Of a stretch of 64,000 nucleotides of DNA, positions 44,854 to 54,444 are shown piece by piece (position 1 is the stretch's first letter; every line of letters begins with the position of its first letter). The position numbers and the translations under genes were made by a program. The DNA is from Qipengyuania aurantiaca (GTDB lineage: Bacteria > Pseudomonadota > Alphaproteobacteria > Sphingomonadales > Sphingomonadaceae), in NCBI RefSeq assembly GCF_019711375.1, contig NZ_CP081295.1, forward strand, positions 1,116,001 through 1,180,000, in the 5' to 3' direction. Below the pieces are notes generated by a model that ran no database searches, was not told the DNA's origin, and worked only from the letters and a program-made list of their open reading frames with translations.

Positions 44854-45339
44854 CTATTCGCTGTTGCCCCAGGGCGCGCAATGCGGGTCGGCGCCCACGG
44901 TCGCGCGGCGCATGGCGGCGCGGGCGATCCGCTCCACCTCGGTCTTGCGGCGTGCGGCGGCAAGCGGCTGGAGCGGGGCGGGGCGGACGATCTCGCCGTC
45001 ATAGCCATCGGCCACCACGATGCCGCAGCAATCGGGGCGATAATCCTCCTGGTCGAGCACTGCGCGGTCGAGATGCGGCGGCAGGCCCCAGTAAAAGCGG
45101 TCGCAGAAATCGAGATAGTCGGGCCATTTCCCGTCACCCAAGAGGTCGCCGCGCTGGACCTTGACCTCGACGATCACGATCCGGCCCTTGGGGTCGAGCC
45201 CCATCAAATCCGCGCGCCGCCCGTTGCGAAGGGGCATTTCTGGTAGCAGCCACACGTCGTTGCGCGCGAACAGGCGCTGGATACCGCGGCAAACGCTGCC
45301 TGCGTCGGGAAGGGTGTCGATGACAGGAGAATCGCTCAT
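44854..45339 (-). CDS. mmcB: MmcB-type DNA repair protein
   Basis: A 161-residue PD-(D/E)XK-fold protein like Caulobacter MmcB, an SOS-induced protein needed for resistance to mitomycin C. The nuclease core is intact: RRADLMGLDPKGRIVIVEVK shows the D...ExK arrangement. A GAAC-N7-GAAC LexA box lies 13-27 bases before the start, which supports SOS control. Start ATG at 45339. The stop is 62 bases from the sterol-desaturase-family gene start. Confidence 0.9.
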   Translation of the reverse strand: MSDSPVIDTLPDAGSVCRGIQRLFARNDVWLLPEMPLRNGRRADLMGLDPKGRIVIVEVKVQRGDLLGDGKWPDYLDFCDRFYWGLPPHLDRAVLDQEDYRPDCCGIVVADGYDGEIVRPAPLQPLAAARRKTEVERIARAAMRRATVGADPHCAPWGNSE

Positions 45340-45351
45340 GCCGATCGAATG

Positions 45352-45366
45352 GAACAGAATAAGAAC
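45352..45366. promoter_or_regulatory. LexA box GAAC-N7-GAAC at mmcB
   Basis: Exact alphaproteobacterial LexA box (direct repeat GAAC, seven bases, GAAC; equivalent to GTTC-N7-GTTC), 12 bases upstream of the mmcB ATG. Position and target gene function agree with SOS repression. Confidence 0.8.
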
Positions 45367-45399
45367 GCGGTCAAGCCGCGCGGCGATGATCTGCCGGGC

Positions 45400-45798
45400 T
45401 TATTCTTCCGGCACGAGCGCCAGCACTGCGAAACGCGCCGTGTGGAATTCGCGCCAGAGCGTGAGTGCCGCGCTGGTCGTGTCCTGCCCCTTGGCGGTCA
45501 GCGCGAGCAAAGCGCGCAGGCCCGGCTGCATCACCGCAGCAAGGTCGTCGATCCCGCGCCGCGCGAGCTCAAGCTGCGTACCGCTCTTTGCCACCGCGCG
45601 TTCGGGCAGGGTGCGGATCGCATCGGATACCTCTTCCTCGCCGAGCTGGGCGAGGATCGCGACCGCCGCGGCCGCTTCGTGCACCGCGTCCCATTGCACC
45701 GCCAGCGCCGCCGGCTCGCTCAGCCGCGCATCGGGTTCGCCCCGGGCCGGGAGCATCGTCGCAAGCGACAGGTCGAATTCGTGGGACATAGCGCTCAT
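45400..45798 (-). CDS. Uncharacterised helical protein
   Basis: A 132-residue, all-helical, acidic protein with no signal, membrane segment or motif I recognise. Codon use is normal for the chromosome. Start ATG at 45798, or the ATG three codons later, MSHEFDLSLATM. It lies upstream of mmcB with 60 bases between and may share or precede its promoter. The tRNA-Arg gene is 111 bases away on the other strand. Confidence 0.6.
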   Translation of the reverse strand: MSAMSHEFDLSLATMLPARGEPDARLSEPAALAVQWDAVHEAAAAVAILAQLGEEEVSDAIRTLPERAVAKSGTQLELARRGIDDLAAVMQPGLRALLALTAKGQDTTSAALTLWREFHTARFAVLALVPEE

Positions 45799-45909
45799 GG
45801 CAAGGCACGCTACGCGCCCCCGCTTGCCAAATTCCTAACGCGCGATTCAGCAAATGCGTTTTTTCTGGCAGGCGCGCCAGCGGCTTGCTAAGCGCCCCCG
45901 CCACGGCAT

Positions 45910-45986
<77 letters not shown>

Positions 45987-46065
45987 CTCTTGAATTGACG
46001 CCGGAACGCGAGAAATTTGGATAGGCTGTGTGTCGTGCAGGGCGCCACCGTCTTAGATCCAGTAA

Positions 46066-46080
46066 GTTCATGATTAGTTC
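46066..46080. promoter_or_regulatory. Second LexA-box match (GTTC-N7-GTTC)
   Basis: An exact match to the alphaproteobacterial LexA consensus 175 bases before the flippase gene. No SOS-type gene starts near it, and one or two such matches are expected by chance in this length, so a role is doubtful. Confidence 0.2.
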
Positions 46081-46254
46081 GCGCGACTCTTGTTTCGGTC
46101 TCGCTACCAACATGTTCGACTCACTGCCGCCGCAACGCCACTATAACCTAGGCCGCTAGGCGCAGGCATTGGCAGATCGAAGCTGTACCGCGACCCAAGA
46201 GGAGAACCTAAGCTTCGTGTTTCCCTCCGCCCAAGTCGGCGCTAAGGGAGGTGT

Positions 46255-47571
46255 GTGTCACAATCTTCCTCATCGGTGCGAGCCAGGTTTCTTCGTGCGA
46301 CTGCTAGCGGCGGAGCGATAAAGGCTTTCGGGTTAGGTCTAAATTTTTTGTTCCTGTTGGTTTTTTCTAACCGACTTTCTGCCGACGACTTTGGTTATTT
46401 CGGAACTGGTTTGGCCGCAGCAGCCCTGCTTTCGAGTCTTTTAGGACTTGGTTATTCTGAAACAATACTACGTTCGGGACCGAACTACATAGTTAAGAAG
46501 GAGGCGAAGAAGCTAGCGGTGTTGCTGCGAACCTCTCTCATCCATATCGGTACAGTCACTTTAAGCGCGACGGCCCTTGCTTTTGCCGCACACTATATAG
46601 CAGACCTTGCCAATTTCCAATTCAACAGTTCAAAACTCACCGCAATAAACTACGTAGTTGGGGTAATCTTGTTGGGCGGATTGCTGGCCTATGGCGATGT
46701 TCTTGCTGCCTGCTGGCGAGCGAAACGTTCAAACTTTTTGGCGCTAGCTCCGCGCGAGGTTGTTTGGCGGCTTGTTTGCATTGCCATTGTTGGCTTAGTC
46801 TATACACCTACGTTAATCGGAGCTATCTTCTCGATAGGCGCCGTTTTGAGTATGGTCCTATTAATTCAGGCGGGTGTATTGAGCGCTAAGTTACCGCGCG
46901 CTTCTTTACTTCCATTCGCAAAATACGAGGATTATTCAAAGCGTTTCTGGGGTCTTGCCGTACTTCAAAAGCTTAAGGCAAACATCGGTACTTTAGTTGT
47001 CGCAGCTTTATTGGGGCCTTTAGAGGCGGGAATATTTTTTGCAGCTGACCGCATTGCAAAACTTTCAAATTTTGGATTGGAAGCGACTAACCTTACTACT
47101 TCTCCGGAAATTTCGCGCGCGTATGCTGAGGGTAGACAGCAAAAGATGTTGACTTGGGTCATCACAGCATCAGTTTTCGCGTTTCTATTCTGGCTTGTAT
47201 GCATGATGGCCATCGTAGCTTTTCCAGAGAGAATTCTGTCGGTTTTTGACCCCCTCTATGCACAGGGTGCGGGGGTGTTGGTTATAATAGCGCTGTCTTA
47301 CGGGGTGAGTAGCGCAACAGGCCCCAATGGGGTGCTATTGAAAATGACAGGGCATGAGAAACAAGTGCTGAAGATCAATATTGCTTGGTCTTTTCTTGCG
47401 CTGGCACTTTTCCCCTTCGGCACTTTCGCAGGAGGCTTATTGGGGGCGGCGCTGGCAGACGCATTGATTAGGACAGGGGTGAACCTACATACCGCTTTCG
47501 TAGCAAAACGTTTGGCAAATTGTCCATTTCTGCCGGCCGTTAGGTTTCGACAAATTTTCAGTAAGCAATAA
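46255..47571 (+). CDS. Polysaccharide flippase (Wzx/MOP family)
   Basis: A 438-residue inner-membrane protein with about 12 hydrophobic segments, of the oligosaccharide-flippase type: GGAIKAFGLGLNFLFLLVFS at the start, SADDFGYFGTGLAAAALLSS, and a central LLGPLEAGIFFAADRIAKLS, where the family has the G...AGxxxxA pattern. It would move lipid-linked glycan units across the inner membrane. Start GTG at 46255 with GGGAGG upstream. GC is far below the chromosome and codon use differs (many TTT, ATA, TTA), a clear sign of transfer. The glycosyltransferase 311 bases downstream has the same composition. Confidence 0.85.
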   Translation: MSQSSSSVRARFLRATASGGAIKAFGLGLNFLFLLVFSNRLSADDFGYFGTGLAAAALLSSLLGLGYSETILRSGPNYIVKKEAKKLAVLLRTSLIHIGTVTLSATALAFAAHYIADLANFQFNSSKLTAINYVVGVILLGGLLAYGDVLAACWRAKRSNFLALAPREVVWRLVCIAIVGLVYTPTLIGAIFSIGAVLSMVLLIQAGVLSAKLPRASLLPFAKYEDYSKRFWGLAVLQKLKANIGTLVVAALLGPLEAGIFFAADRIAKLSNFGLEATNLTTSPEISRAYAEGRQQKMLTWVITASVFAFLFWLVCMMAIVAFPERILSVFDPLYAQGAGVLVIIALSYGVSSATGPNGVLLKMTGHEKQVLKINIAWSFLALALFPFGTFAGGLLGAALADALIRTGVNLHTAFVAKRLANCPFLPAVRFRQIFSKQ

Positions 47572-47882
47572 TCACCTTCCCGATGAAGGCGTTCGAACGC
47601 GACGCGTTTCTCGCGGCGCAACTTCCGCCTGACGAGATGCTAATTACCCCTGAAGACGAATGTACAACCGGACAGTTTGTATGCGGGGCCGCGAATAAGT
47701 TCACAACCTAGTCAACCACCGAAATGATGCAAAAAAGAAAAGGAAATGGGCCCGTTACTAATGTGAGCTCGAAGGCACTACCTAAGCGCCAATTCATCCC
47801 ACCAAGCAGCCCAGCCCCAATCATCGCGGGGTAGCTTTCGTCATTCAAGGTATTGTTGAAGGAGCGAATTAAGGACTTTGCA
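47572..47882. other. Intergenic stretch between flippase and glycosyltransferase
   Basis: 311 bases of mixed composition. A 42-codon plus-strand frame (47583-47711, MKAFERDAFLAAQLPPDEML onwards) has chromosome-like codons and could be a remnant, but it has no good ribosome site or recognised homologue. TAAGGA eight bases before 47883 is the ribosome site of the glycosyltransferase. Confidence 0.4.
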
Positions 47883-48893
47883 ATGGACATTCCGAAAGTT
47901 AGCATAATTTTACCGGTTTATGGCGTTGAAGAATACCTGAGGGAGTGCTTAGATTCCATTCTTTCGCAAGATTACACGGATTTTGAAGTCATAGCAGTAA
48001 ATGATTGCTCTCCTGACAAAAGTTTGGAAATTCTTCGGGAATATGCGGCGCAAGATCGTCGTATATGTGTAGAAAACCTTCCAAAAAATGTGGGTTTGGG
48101 CAGGGCGCGCAATGCTGGATTCGGCAAGGCCCGCGGCGAATACGTTTGGTTTATTGATAGTGATGATAGGCTGCTGCCCCAAGCCTTAACACTCTTGATT
48201 GGTCGCGTAGAGGATACTCATGCAGATGTAACTATTTGCGGATGGTTGAGAAGCTATCCTGACGGCACGGTCGAAAAACCTCTGGCGCTTTTGCATTTGA
48301 GTAATGCTCCCGATGAATTTACGGTCGCATCATACCCTCAAATCCTTCAAGTCTTTCATGTGGCGTGGAACAAAATTGTAAAGCGCGAAATTTTGCGAAA
48401 TCATTCGATCGATTTCGAAGAGGGATGGTACGAAGACATCGATTTTACCTATCCACTTCTTGCTCGTGCAGCTTCGATTTCGACTCTCCCAGAGCCTTGC
48501 GTAAGCTATAGACAGGAACGTCAAGGTTCAATTTTGGCGACTAGAAGCGACAGGCATTTCGAAGTTTTCGATCATTGGGAGCGGGCTCTCGGCAGACTAG
48601 AGGGAGCAGAGTTTGATCACATCAGAAGCTTGCTAGTCCCTCGCTTGATAGATTCACTTTTGGCGATCCTTTTCCATCCTGGACGGTTACCATCACGGGA
48701 TACCCGACGCTTCCTCAAGCAATCATCGAGTTTCATCCAGCGCTGGCAATCAACTGTGACGAGTGTAGGGTCGCTGGATAGGGCGGCTGTCAATTGGATG
48801 AAGCGCGGAAAGGTGAGGCTTCTATATTTGCTGTGGCGATTGCGACGCCTCGCGCTACGAGCCAAACTGGAGATGAACTCGCGATTTCGATGA
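47883..48893 (+). CDS. Family 2 glycosyltransferase
   Basis: A 336-residue GT-A fold enzyme. The ATG at 47883 gives MDIPKVSIILPVYGVEEYLR, the classic GT2 start; a TTG at 47853 would add ten residues. FEVIAVNDCSPDKSLEIL and FIDSDDRLLPQAL (the DxD-like metal site SDD) bind the nucleotide sugar, and WYEDIDFTYPLL carries the catalytic ED-type acid. The C-terminal 90 residues are basic and may dock on the membrane. Low GC matches the flippase. Sugar and acceptor cannot be told from the sequence. Confidence 0.87.
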   Translation: MDIPKVSIILPVYGVEEYLRECLDSILSQDYTDFEVIAVNDCSPDKSLEILREYAAQDRRICVENLPKNVGLGRARNAGFGKARGEYVWFIDSDDRLLPQALTLLIGRVEDTHADVTICGWLRSYPDGTVEKPLALLHLSNAPDEFTVASYPQILQVFHVAWNKIVKREILRNHSIDFEEGWYEDIDFTYPLLARAASISTLPEPCVSYRQERQGSILATRSDRHFEVFDHWERALGRLEGAEFDHIRSLLVPRLIDSLLAILFHPGRLPSRDTRRFLKQSSSFIQRWQSTVTSVGSLDRAAVNWMKRGKVRLLYLLWRLRRLALRAKLEMNSRFR

Positions 48894-49062
48894 GGGTACA
48901 GCGCCCGCTTTGGATGTTCAGGTCAGGTGAGAATGTGGATTACACGGACTCGTGTCCTGCTGGCCGATTGGGCAGTACCCGCGCGCTCCTAGTTGCGAAT
49001 GGAACCACCTCCAACCTCGCCAAAGCCGCCGAAACCGCCTAGACCCGCGGCGAGAGCCAGCC

Positions 49063-50091
49063 ATGGAGCGCGAAATCTACCAGTTCGACGATCTTCCCGA
49101 CCACGCCGGGGCGGACATTCCGCAGGCGAAGGGCTCGGTGCGTGAACAGCGGATCGGCGTGATTTTCAACGCGCGCAGTCACCACAACAAGGGGCGCGAA
49201 CCCGATTTCGGGAACCGCTCGGACGTGACGGTCGTCCGCCCGGACACGCGCCGGGACATCGCCGTGGCGCTGGCCGATTTCGCGCGATCGGGCGTCGAAT
49301 TCCTCGTTATCAGTGGCGGCGATGGCACGGTGCGCGACGTCCTCACCATGGGGCAAGCCGCCTTTGGCGAGAACTGGCCGGAGCTGGCGGTGCTGCCCCG
49401 CGGCAAGACCAACGCGCTCAACGTCGATCTCGGCAGCCCGCGCGACTGGTCGCTAGCCGGAGCGATCGCGGCCTTCGAAGATCGCACGCAGGGCCGCCGG
49501 GTCCAGCGCCGTCCGCTTGCCGTGAGCAGGGTCGGTAACGAGGAGCCGCCCATGCTCGGTTTCATCATGGGCGCAGGCGCGTTCACGCTCGGTGTCGATG
49601 CCGGGCAGGACGCGCACAAGATCGGCTTCTTCAATTCGCTCGCGGTGGGGATGACCAGCGCCTGGGGCGTGCTGCAGGCGCTCTTCGGTAGCGACGCCAA
49701 TATGTGGCGGCGCGGCGCACGGATGGAACTCGAATACCTGCCCTCGGGCGAGCCCCTGCCGCATTCGCGCCATGGCGATCCGGCGCGGCGCAATATCGTG
49801 CTTGCCTCCACGCTCACCACCATGCCGCTCGACATCAAGCTGTTCGGCAAGGGCCAGGGCGATATCCGCCTGCTGGTGCTCGACCATCCGCGCCGCCGGG
49901 TGCTGTTCTCCGTCCCGGCAATCCTCGCCGGCTGGCATCCGCGCTGGCTCAAGGCGGCGGGCCTGCACCATTTGTCGGCCAAGGGCTTCGCGATCACGCT
50001 GGATTCGCAGTTCATCCTCGATGGCGAGCATTTCCCGGGCGGCAGCTACCGCGTCGAACAGGGCGCGCCGCTGACCTTCGTCGCCGGGTGA
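49063..50091 (+). CDS. Diacylglycerol/lipid kinase family protein
   Basis: A 342-residue protein of the DAGK catalytic family. RIGVIFNARSHHNKGREPDF is the N-terminal phosphate region, EFLVISGGDGTVRDVLTM holds the GGDGT motif, and LAVLPRGKTNALNVDL replaces the usual P-x-G-T-x-N. The C-terminal beta sandwich ends ITLDSQFILDGEHFPGGSYR. It would phosphorylate diacylglycerol or another lipid at the inner face of the membrane. Start ATG at 49063. The following gene overlaps it by four bases (GTGA). High GC returns here after the low-GC island. Confidence 0.86.
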   Translation: MEREIYQFDDLPDHAGADIPQAKGSVREQRIGVIFNARSHHNKGREPDFGNRSDVTVVRPDTRRDIAVALADFARSGVEFLVISGGDGTVRDVLTMGQAAFGENWPELAVLPRGKTNALNVDLGSPRDWSLAGAIAAFEDRTQGRRVQRRPLAVSRVGNEEPPMLGFIMGAGAFTLGVDAGQDAHKIGFFNSLAVGMTSAWGVLQALFGSDANMWRRGARMELEYLPSGEPLPHSRHGDPARRNIVLASTLTTMPLDIKLFGKGQGDIRLLVLDHPRRRVLFSVPAILAGWHPRWLKAAGLHHLSAKGFAITLDSQFILDGEHFPGGSYRVEQGAPLTFVAG

Positions 50092-50984
50092 GCGAGACGC
50101 TGCACGAGAGGGTCGCAGCGGGCCTGACGCGCGCGATCCGTCCCGAAGTGGCCGAATACGCGCGTAAGCTGGGCGAAGCGGTCGGGGCCTGTGCGGTGCT
50201 GTTCTATGGCTCCAATCTGCGCACCGGATCGCTTGAGGGCGTGCTCGATTTCTATGTCCTCCTGCCCGGCCCGCAGCAGGACCGTATCTGGCCGCGCGTG
50301 AGCTATCGCGAATGGGAGCGCGAGGGCGAAGTTCTGCGCGCAAAGATCGCGACCATGAGCTTGGAAAAATTTGCCGAGGCTGCGATTGGAGAGAGTCGCG
50401 ATACGACGATCTGGACGCGCTTCGTCCAGCCGAGCGCGCTGATCTGGGCGAGCGGCGACGACGCTCGCGACCGGACCTCGAAGGCCGTGGCGCAGGCGGC
50501 ACGCACCGCTTCGCGTTTTGCCGCGGTTCTCGGGCCGGGAAAAGGGTCGGCCGAAGACTATTGGCGGGCGCTTTTCCAGGCCACCTATCGCGCGGAGTTC
50601 CGGGTGGAGAAACCGGGGCGTGAGGATTCGATCCTTTCGGTCAACACCGCGCATTTCGAAGGCTTGCTGCCGCTAGCCTGGCAGGCGGAGGGCATCGTGT
50701 TCGAACGGCATGACGGGATGCTGGAGCCAAAGCTAGATCCTGGAACTCGCGCCCGGACTGCCAAGGCGTGGAAGCAGCGCGAGCGAACAGGCAAGGCGCT
50801 CAATATCCTCCGCCTCGCCAAGGCGACCACCACCTTCGAGGGCGCCGCGCGCTACGGCGCGTGGAAGCTGGAACGGCACACGGGCATCGCGTTGGAGGTC
50901 ACGCCCTTCCGAGAGAAACACCCACTGCTCGCCATGCCCGGCGCGGCCTGGGACCTTTGGCGCGCGAAACGCCGTCGCGATTAG
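50088..50984 (+). CDS. Uncharacterised protein, possibly Tam41-like nucleotidyltransferase
   Basis: A 298-residue protein starting GTG at 50088, coupled to the lipid kinase. ACAVLFYGSNLRTGSLEGVL followed by DFYVLLPGP has the G-S...D-x pattern of nucleotidyltransferases and recalls Tam41, the mitochondrial CDP-diacylglycerol synthase, where YGSG is followed by a DxxxxV strand. The middle is helical (DYWRALFQATYRAEFRVEKP) and the end basic. A kinase making phosphatidate next to an enzyme making CDP-diacylglycerol would fit, but the assignment rests on motif and context only. It is convergent with DUF2141, three bases apart. Confidence 0.6.
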   Translation: MSETLHERVAAGLTRAIRPEVAEYARKLGEAVGACAVLFYGSNLRTGSLEGVLDFYVLLPGPQQDRIWPRVSYREWEREGEVLRAKIATMSLEKFAEAAIGESRDTTIWTRFVQPSALIWASGDDARDRTSKAVAQAARTASRFAAVLGPGKGSAEDYWRALFQATYRAEFRVEKPGREDSILSVNTAHFEGLLPLAWQAEGIVFERHDGMLEPKLDPGTRARTAKAWKQRERTGKALNILRLAKATTTFEGAARYGAWKLERHTGIALEVTPFREKHPLLAMPGAAWDLWRAKRRRD

Positions 50985-50987
50985 GCT

Positions 50988-51485
50988 TTAGCGGTAGCGC
51001 ATCCGGATCGAGATATTCTCGACCCCGCTGCCGACGTCGAAGCCGACTTTCTTGTAGCTCGGCTTGCCGAGGTTGAAGATGTTGATGCTGGGGTTGTTCG
51101 ACATCGCACCGCCATCGCCGAAGATATCGGTTTCGCCATCCCCGTCGAGATCGTGCCGCACCGCGATGCCATAATGGCCTGCCTTGGGCAGCGGCATGCA
51201 GAAGCGCATCGTGCCCGCCTTGGCCGGCGCCTCCATGCGGTAGATCCAACGGCCCTTCTCCAGCCAGTCGGCCTTGGTGGCGCGATAGGACTGGATGCGG
51301 ATCGTGCCCTTGCTTTCCTTGATATCGGTCACCGAAACCATGACGGCGGGACCCTTGCCCGCCGCGCACTTGCCGGGATCGTGCGCGATCTTCTCGCGGT
51401 ACTGGGCCTGCGCCGGAACGGTCGCCGCAAGGCCGGTGATGGCCAACGCTGCGCCCGCGGTGATAGCTGCAATCTTGCTTTTCAT
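50988..51485 (-). CDS. DUF2141 secreted protein (second copy)
   Basis: A 165-residue exported protein: signal peptide (ITAGAALAITGLAATVPAQA, cut near 28) then a DUF2141 domain with VMVSVTDIKESKGTIRIQSY, GHYGIAVRHDLDGDGETDIF (a DxDGDGE calcium-like loop) and a closing ENISIRMRYR. It differs from the copy at 43.6 kb in being single and in its longer N-terminal part. It is divergent from rpe across 261 bases. Role unknown. Confidence 0.85.
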   Translation of the reverse strand: MKSKIAAITAGAALAITGLAATVPAQAQYREKIAHDPGKCAAGKGPAVMVSVTDIKESKGTIRIQSYRATKADWLEKGRWIYRMEAPAKAGTMRFCMPLPKAGHYGIAVRHDLDGDGETDIFGDGGAMSNNPSINIFNLGKPSYKKVGFDVGSGVENISIRMRYR

Positions 51486-51746
51486 GTCGAATGCCCCGTC
51501 AATCTTTCGTCTGCGCGCTCATCCGGGCGCGCCTCTTCGGCGGCGAAGGCCGCCGTTGGTTAGGGATGTATCTAGAGATGACACGCTTAATTCGGGCTGA
51601 ATTGATCGGGCGCGTCGATCCGTCTGGCAATCGCTTCCCCAAGTCGGTCGCCGGTGGATAAGCCTGCGGACAAGCTTGTGGAGTGGCGGTCGAGACGGGT
51701 ATTTCCCGCTCGCGCACGCACCCCTTTCAACGCCGGACAGGGCTCT

Positions 51747-52409
51747 ATGACCGCTCCGCTGATTTCTCCTAGCATCCTCTCCGCCGATTTCGCACGGCTG
51801 GGCGAGGAGGTCCGCGCGGTCGATGAGGCCGGGGCGGACTGGATCCATATCGACGTGATGGATGGCCATTACGTGCCCAATATCACCATCGGTCCGGCCG
51901 TGGTGAAGGCGTTGCGCCCGCATACGAAGAAGCCCTTCGACGTCCATTTGATGATCGAACCGGTCGACCCTTACCTTGAGGCCTTTGCCGAAGCCGGCGC
52001 GGACATCATCACCGTCCATCCGGAAGCTGGCCCGCACATCCACCGCACGCTGCAGGCGATCAAGAACCTCGGCAAGCAAGCGGGCGTGGTGCTCAACCCG
52101 GGCACGCCTGCCAAGATGCTCGATTACCTCATCGAGGAAGTCGACCTCGTGCTGGTGATGAGTGTCAATCCCGGTTTCGGCGGACAGAGCTTCATTCATT
52201 CGCAGCTGCGCAAGATCGAGGCGATCCGCACGATGATTGACGAGGCAGGCAAGGACATCCGCCTCGAAGTCGACGGCGGGGTCGACCCGACCACTGCGCC
52301 GCTGTGCGTCGAGGCCGGTGCCGATGTGCTGGTTGCCGGATCGGCCACTTTCCGCGGCGGGCCCGATAAATACGCTTCCAACATTGCTGCTCTGAAGGGG
52401 CAGGGATGA
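51747..52409 (+). CDS. rpe: Ribulose-phosphate 3-epimerase
   Basis: Interconverts ribulose 5-phosphate and xylulose 5-phosphate in the pentose phosphate pathway. The ATG at 51747 gives 220 residues. [33 protein letters not shown] (metal His and Asp), [20 protein letters not shown] and LEVDGGVDP are all present. It overlaps the heparinase-type gene by four bases. Confidence 0.96.
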   Translation: MTAPLISPSILSADFARLGEEVRAVDEAGADWIHIDVMDGHYVPNITIGPAVVKALRPHTKKPFDVHLMIEPVDPYLEAFAEAGADIITVHPEAGPHIHRTLQAIKNLGKQAGVVLNPGTPAKMLDYLIEEVDLVLVMSVNPGFGGQSFIHSQLRKIEAIRTMIDEAGKDIRLEVDGGVDPTTAPLCVEAGADVLVAGSATFRGGPDKYASNIAALKGQG

Positions 52410-54436
52410 GCGAGGGGCAATCCGACCTTCTCAGCGCCGCACGGGACGATGCCGGGCACGAGGTCCAGGTCGCCCTGCCGCTGTTCGACGATCCCGAGCC
52501 TCTGGTGGAGGACGAGGAAGAGTCCGACCAGATCGATATCGAAGAGGCGATCGAGGCGGCAACATCCGTGCCTGCGCCCGAAACGGTTTCCGAGGCCAAT
52601 ATCGCGGTCGAGCCCGAGCCGGTTGCAGCGAAGCCTGCCCCTGCAGCCAAGGCCGCACCCAAGCCGCCCGAGATTCCGGTGCCCCAGCCCGAGATCGATC
52701 CCGAGCCGCTCGAACCGGCGCGCGCGCTCGTGCCGGCCGATTTCGCCCTTCCGCATGGCGGCGCGCTCGATGCGCTAATCCGCTGGGGTTACAAGATGGG
52801 CGTGCCCGGCTCGGTGCTCGCCGCGCCGCTGCGCAAGCCCGCCCGTCCGCGCTTCCTCGCCATGGTCGAAACCCCGCTGGCGGGCGACCGCGTGGCTGGC
52901 ATGTCGCTGCGCGCGGGCCAGATGCAGGTCGCCGGGCTGAAAGTGCCGGTGGCGAAGCTCGATTTCGGCTCGCCCTCCAAGCTGACCGAGCCGTTCGTGC
53001 GGGCGGTCCACGGCTTCATCTGGATGCGCGACCTATCCTCCTGCGCGCCGCGCGGCCAATGCGCGGATACCTCGGGCGCGATCTTCGAGAAGTGGCTCGC
53101 CAAGAACTCCACGCCGGGCAAGGGTCCGGCGTGGGATGTCGAACTTGCGGGCCTGCGCCTCCTCAACTGGCTGGTGCATACGCCCGTGCTGCTTTCGGGC
53201 GAGGGCGAGAGGCTCAAGACCCCGCTGCTCGAAGCGATCGAGACGACCGCGCGCTGGCTCGATCGGCAGGTTGCGAGCGGCGAGGACCGGATGGCGCAGG
53301 TCACCGGCTGGACCGCCATCGTGGCGGCCGGCCTGCTGCTTCCCGACGGCAAGCCGCGCCGCTTGCATGGCGAAGCCGGATTGCTGCGTACGCTGGGCGA
53401 ACTGGTGAGCGACGATGGCGGAGTGCTTTCGCGCAGTCCGACCGCGCAGGCGCAGGCGATCGCGCTGCTGACCGATCTTCGGGCCTGCTACGAGGCGGTC
53501 AAGGAAGAGACGCCGACGGTTCTCGATTCGCTGCTCGGCCTGCTCGTCCCGGCGTTGTTGTCGCTGCGCATGGGGGACAAGGGGCTCGGCAGCTGGCAGG
53601 GCAGCGCCGCCATGAGCGAACCGGCGCTCGACGCACTGGTGACCGCCAGCGGTGTGCGCGCACGGCCGATGGTCGATGCGCGGCACTGGGGATACCAGCG
53701 GGTCCGCGCGAAGGACGGCGTGCTGGTGATTGATGCCGCCCCGCCGCCCAAGCCGCGCCACGCGCGCCACGGCTGCGCTTCGACGCTGGCCTTCGAATTT
53801 TCGCATGGGGCCCAGCGGATTGTCGTCAATTGCGGCGGCGCGGAGCTCGCCGGGGCGCTGGTGCCTGCGCGGATCGAACAGGGGCTGCGCGGGACTTCGG
53901 CGCATTCCACGCTCGTGCTCGACGAAGCGAACTCGACCGCCGTTCTCCTGCACGGCCAGATCGGGAAGGGGGTCGAGGAAGTCGATTTCCACCGCGAGAC
54001 GGTCCACACGAACGAACGCAAGGCGGCCAAGCTGGAAGCCTCGCACAACGGGTATGTCGCACGCCACGGGCTGCTTCACCGGCGTATACTCATCCTGTCG
54101 GACGACGGGCAGGAGCTGCGCGGCGAGGATGTGCTCGAACCCTCCACCCGGAAGGGGAAACGCGGCAAAATCGGGTTCGCCATCCGCTTCCACCTCGGGC
54201 GCGGGGTAGAGGCCAGGCTGACCGAGGATGGCATGGGCGTCCATCTGGCGCTGGCCGACGCAAGCTACTGGCAATTCCGCCTCGCAGGCTCTAGCGGCGA
54301 GGCGCACTGCGCGCTGGAGGACAGCCTCTGGGTCGATGGACAGGGCCGTCCGCATGGCACGCAGCAGATCGTGGTCGAAGGCATGGCCGCTCGCAGCGGG
54401 GAACGCTTCCCCTGGCTGCTCAAACGCATGGGGTAA
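52406..54436 (+). CDS. Heparinase II/III-family protein
   Basis: A 676-residue protein. Residues 1 to about 120 are Pro/Ala/Glu-rich and probably disordered. Residues 130-390 form an alpha/alpha barrel ([40 protein letters not shown]) and 430-650 the Hepar_II_III beta domain ([38 protein letters not shown]). Family enzymes are polysaccharide lyases, though many members of this sphingomonad type have no known substrate and no evident signal peptide, as here. It is coupled to rpe, and purH starts nine bases after its stop. Confidence 0.85.
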   Translation: MSEGQSDLLSAARDDAGHEVQVALPLFDDPEPLVEDEEESDQIDIEEAIEAATSVPAPETVSEANIAVEPEPVAAKPAPAAKAAPKPPEIPVPQPEIDPEPLEPARALVPADFALPHGGALDALIRWGYKMGVPGSVLAAPLRKPARPRFLAMVETPLAGDRVAGMSLRAGQMQVAGLKVPVAKLDFGSPSKLTEPFVRAVHGFIWMRDLSSCAPRGQCADTSGAIFEKWLAKNSTPGKGPAWDVELAGLRLLNWLVHTPVLLSGEGERLKTPLLEAIETTARWLDRQVASGEDRMAQVTGWTAIVAAGLLLPDGKPRRLHGEAGLLRTLGELVSDDGGVLSRSPTAQAQAIALLTDLRACYEAVKEETPTVLDSLLGLLVPALLSLRMGDKGLGSWQGSAAMSEPALDALVTASGVRARPMVDARHWGYQRVRAKDGVLVIDAAPPPKPRHARHGCASTLAFEFSHGAQRIVVNCGGAELAGALVPARIEQGLRGTSAHSTLVLDEANSTAVLLHGQIGKGVEEVDFHRETVHTNERKAAKLEASHNGYVARHGLLHRRILILSDDGQELRGEDVLEPSTRKGKRGKIGFAIRFHLGRGVEARLTEDGMGVHLALADASYWQFRLAGSSGEAHCALEDSLWVDGQGRPHGTQQIVVEGMAARSGERFPWLLKRMG

Positions 54437-54444
54437 GTTTTCTG

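Noticed and set aside
46066-46080. Second LexA-box match as evidence for SOS control of the glycan island
   Set aside because: No repair or mobility gene is close, and one or two matches of this degenerate word are expected by chance in this length.
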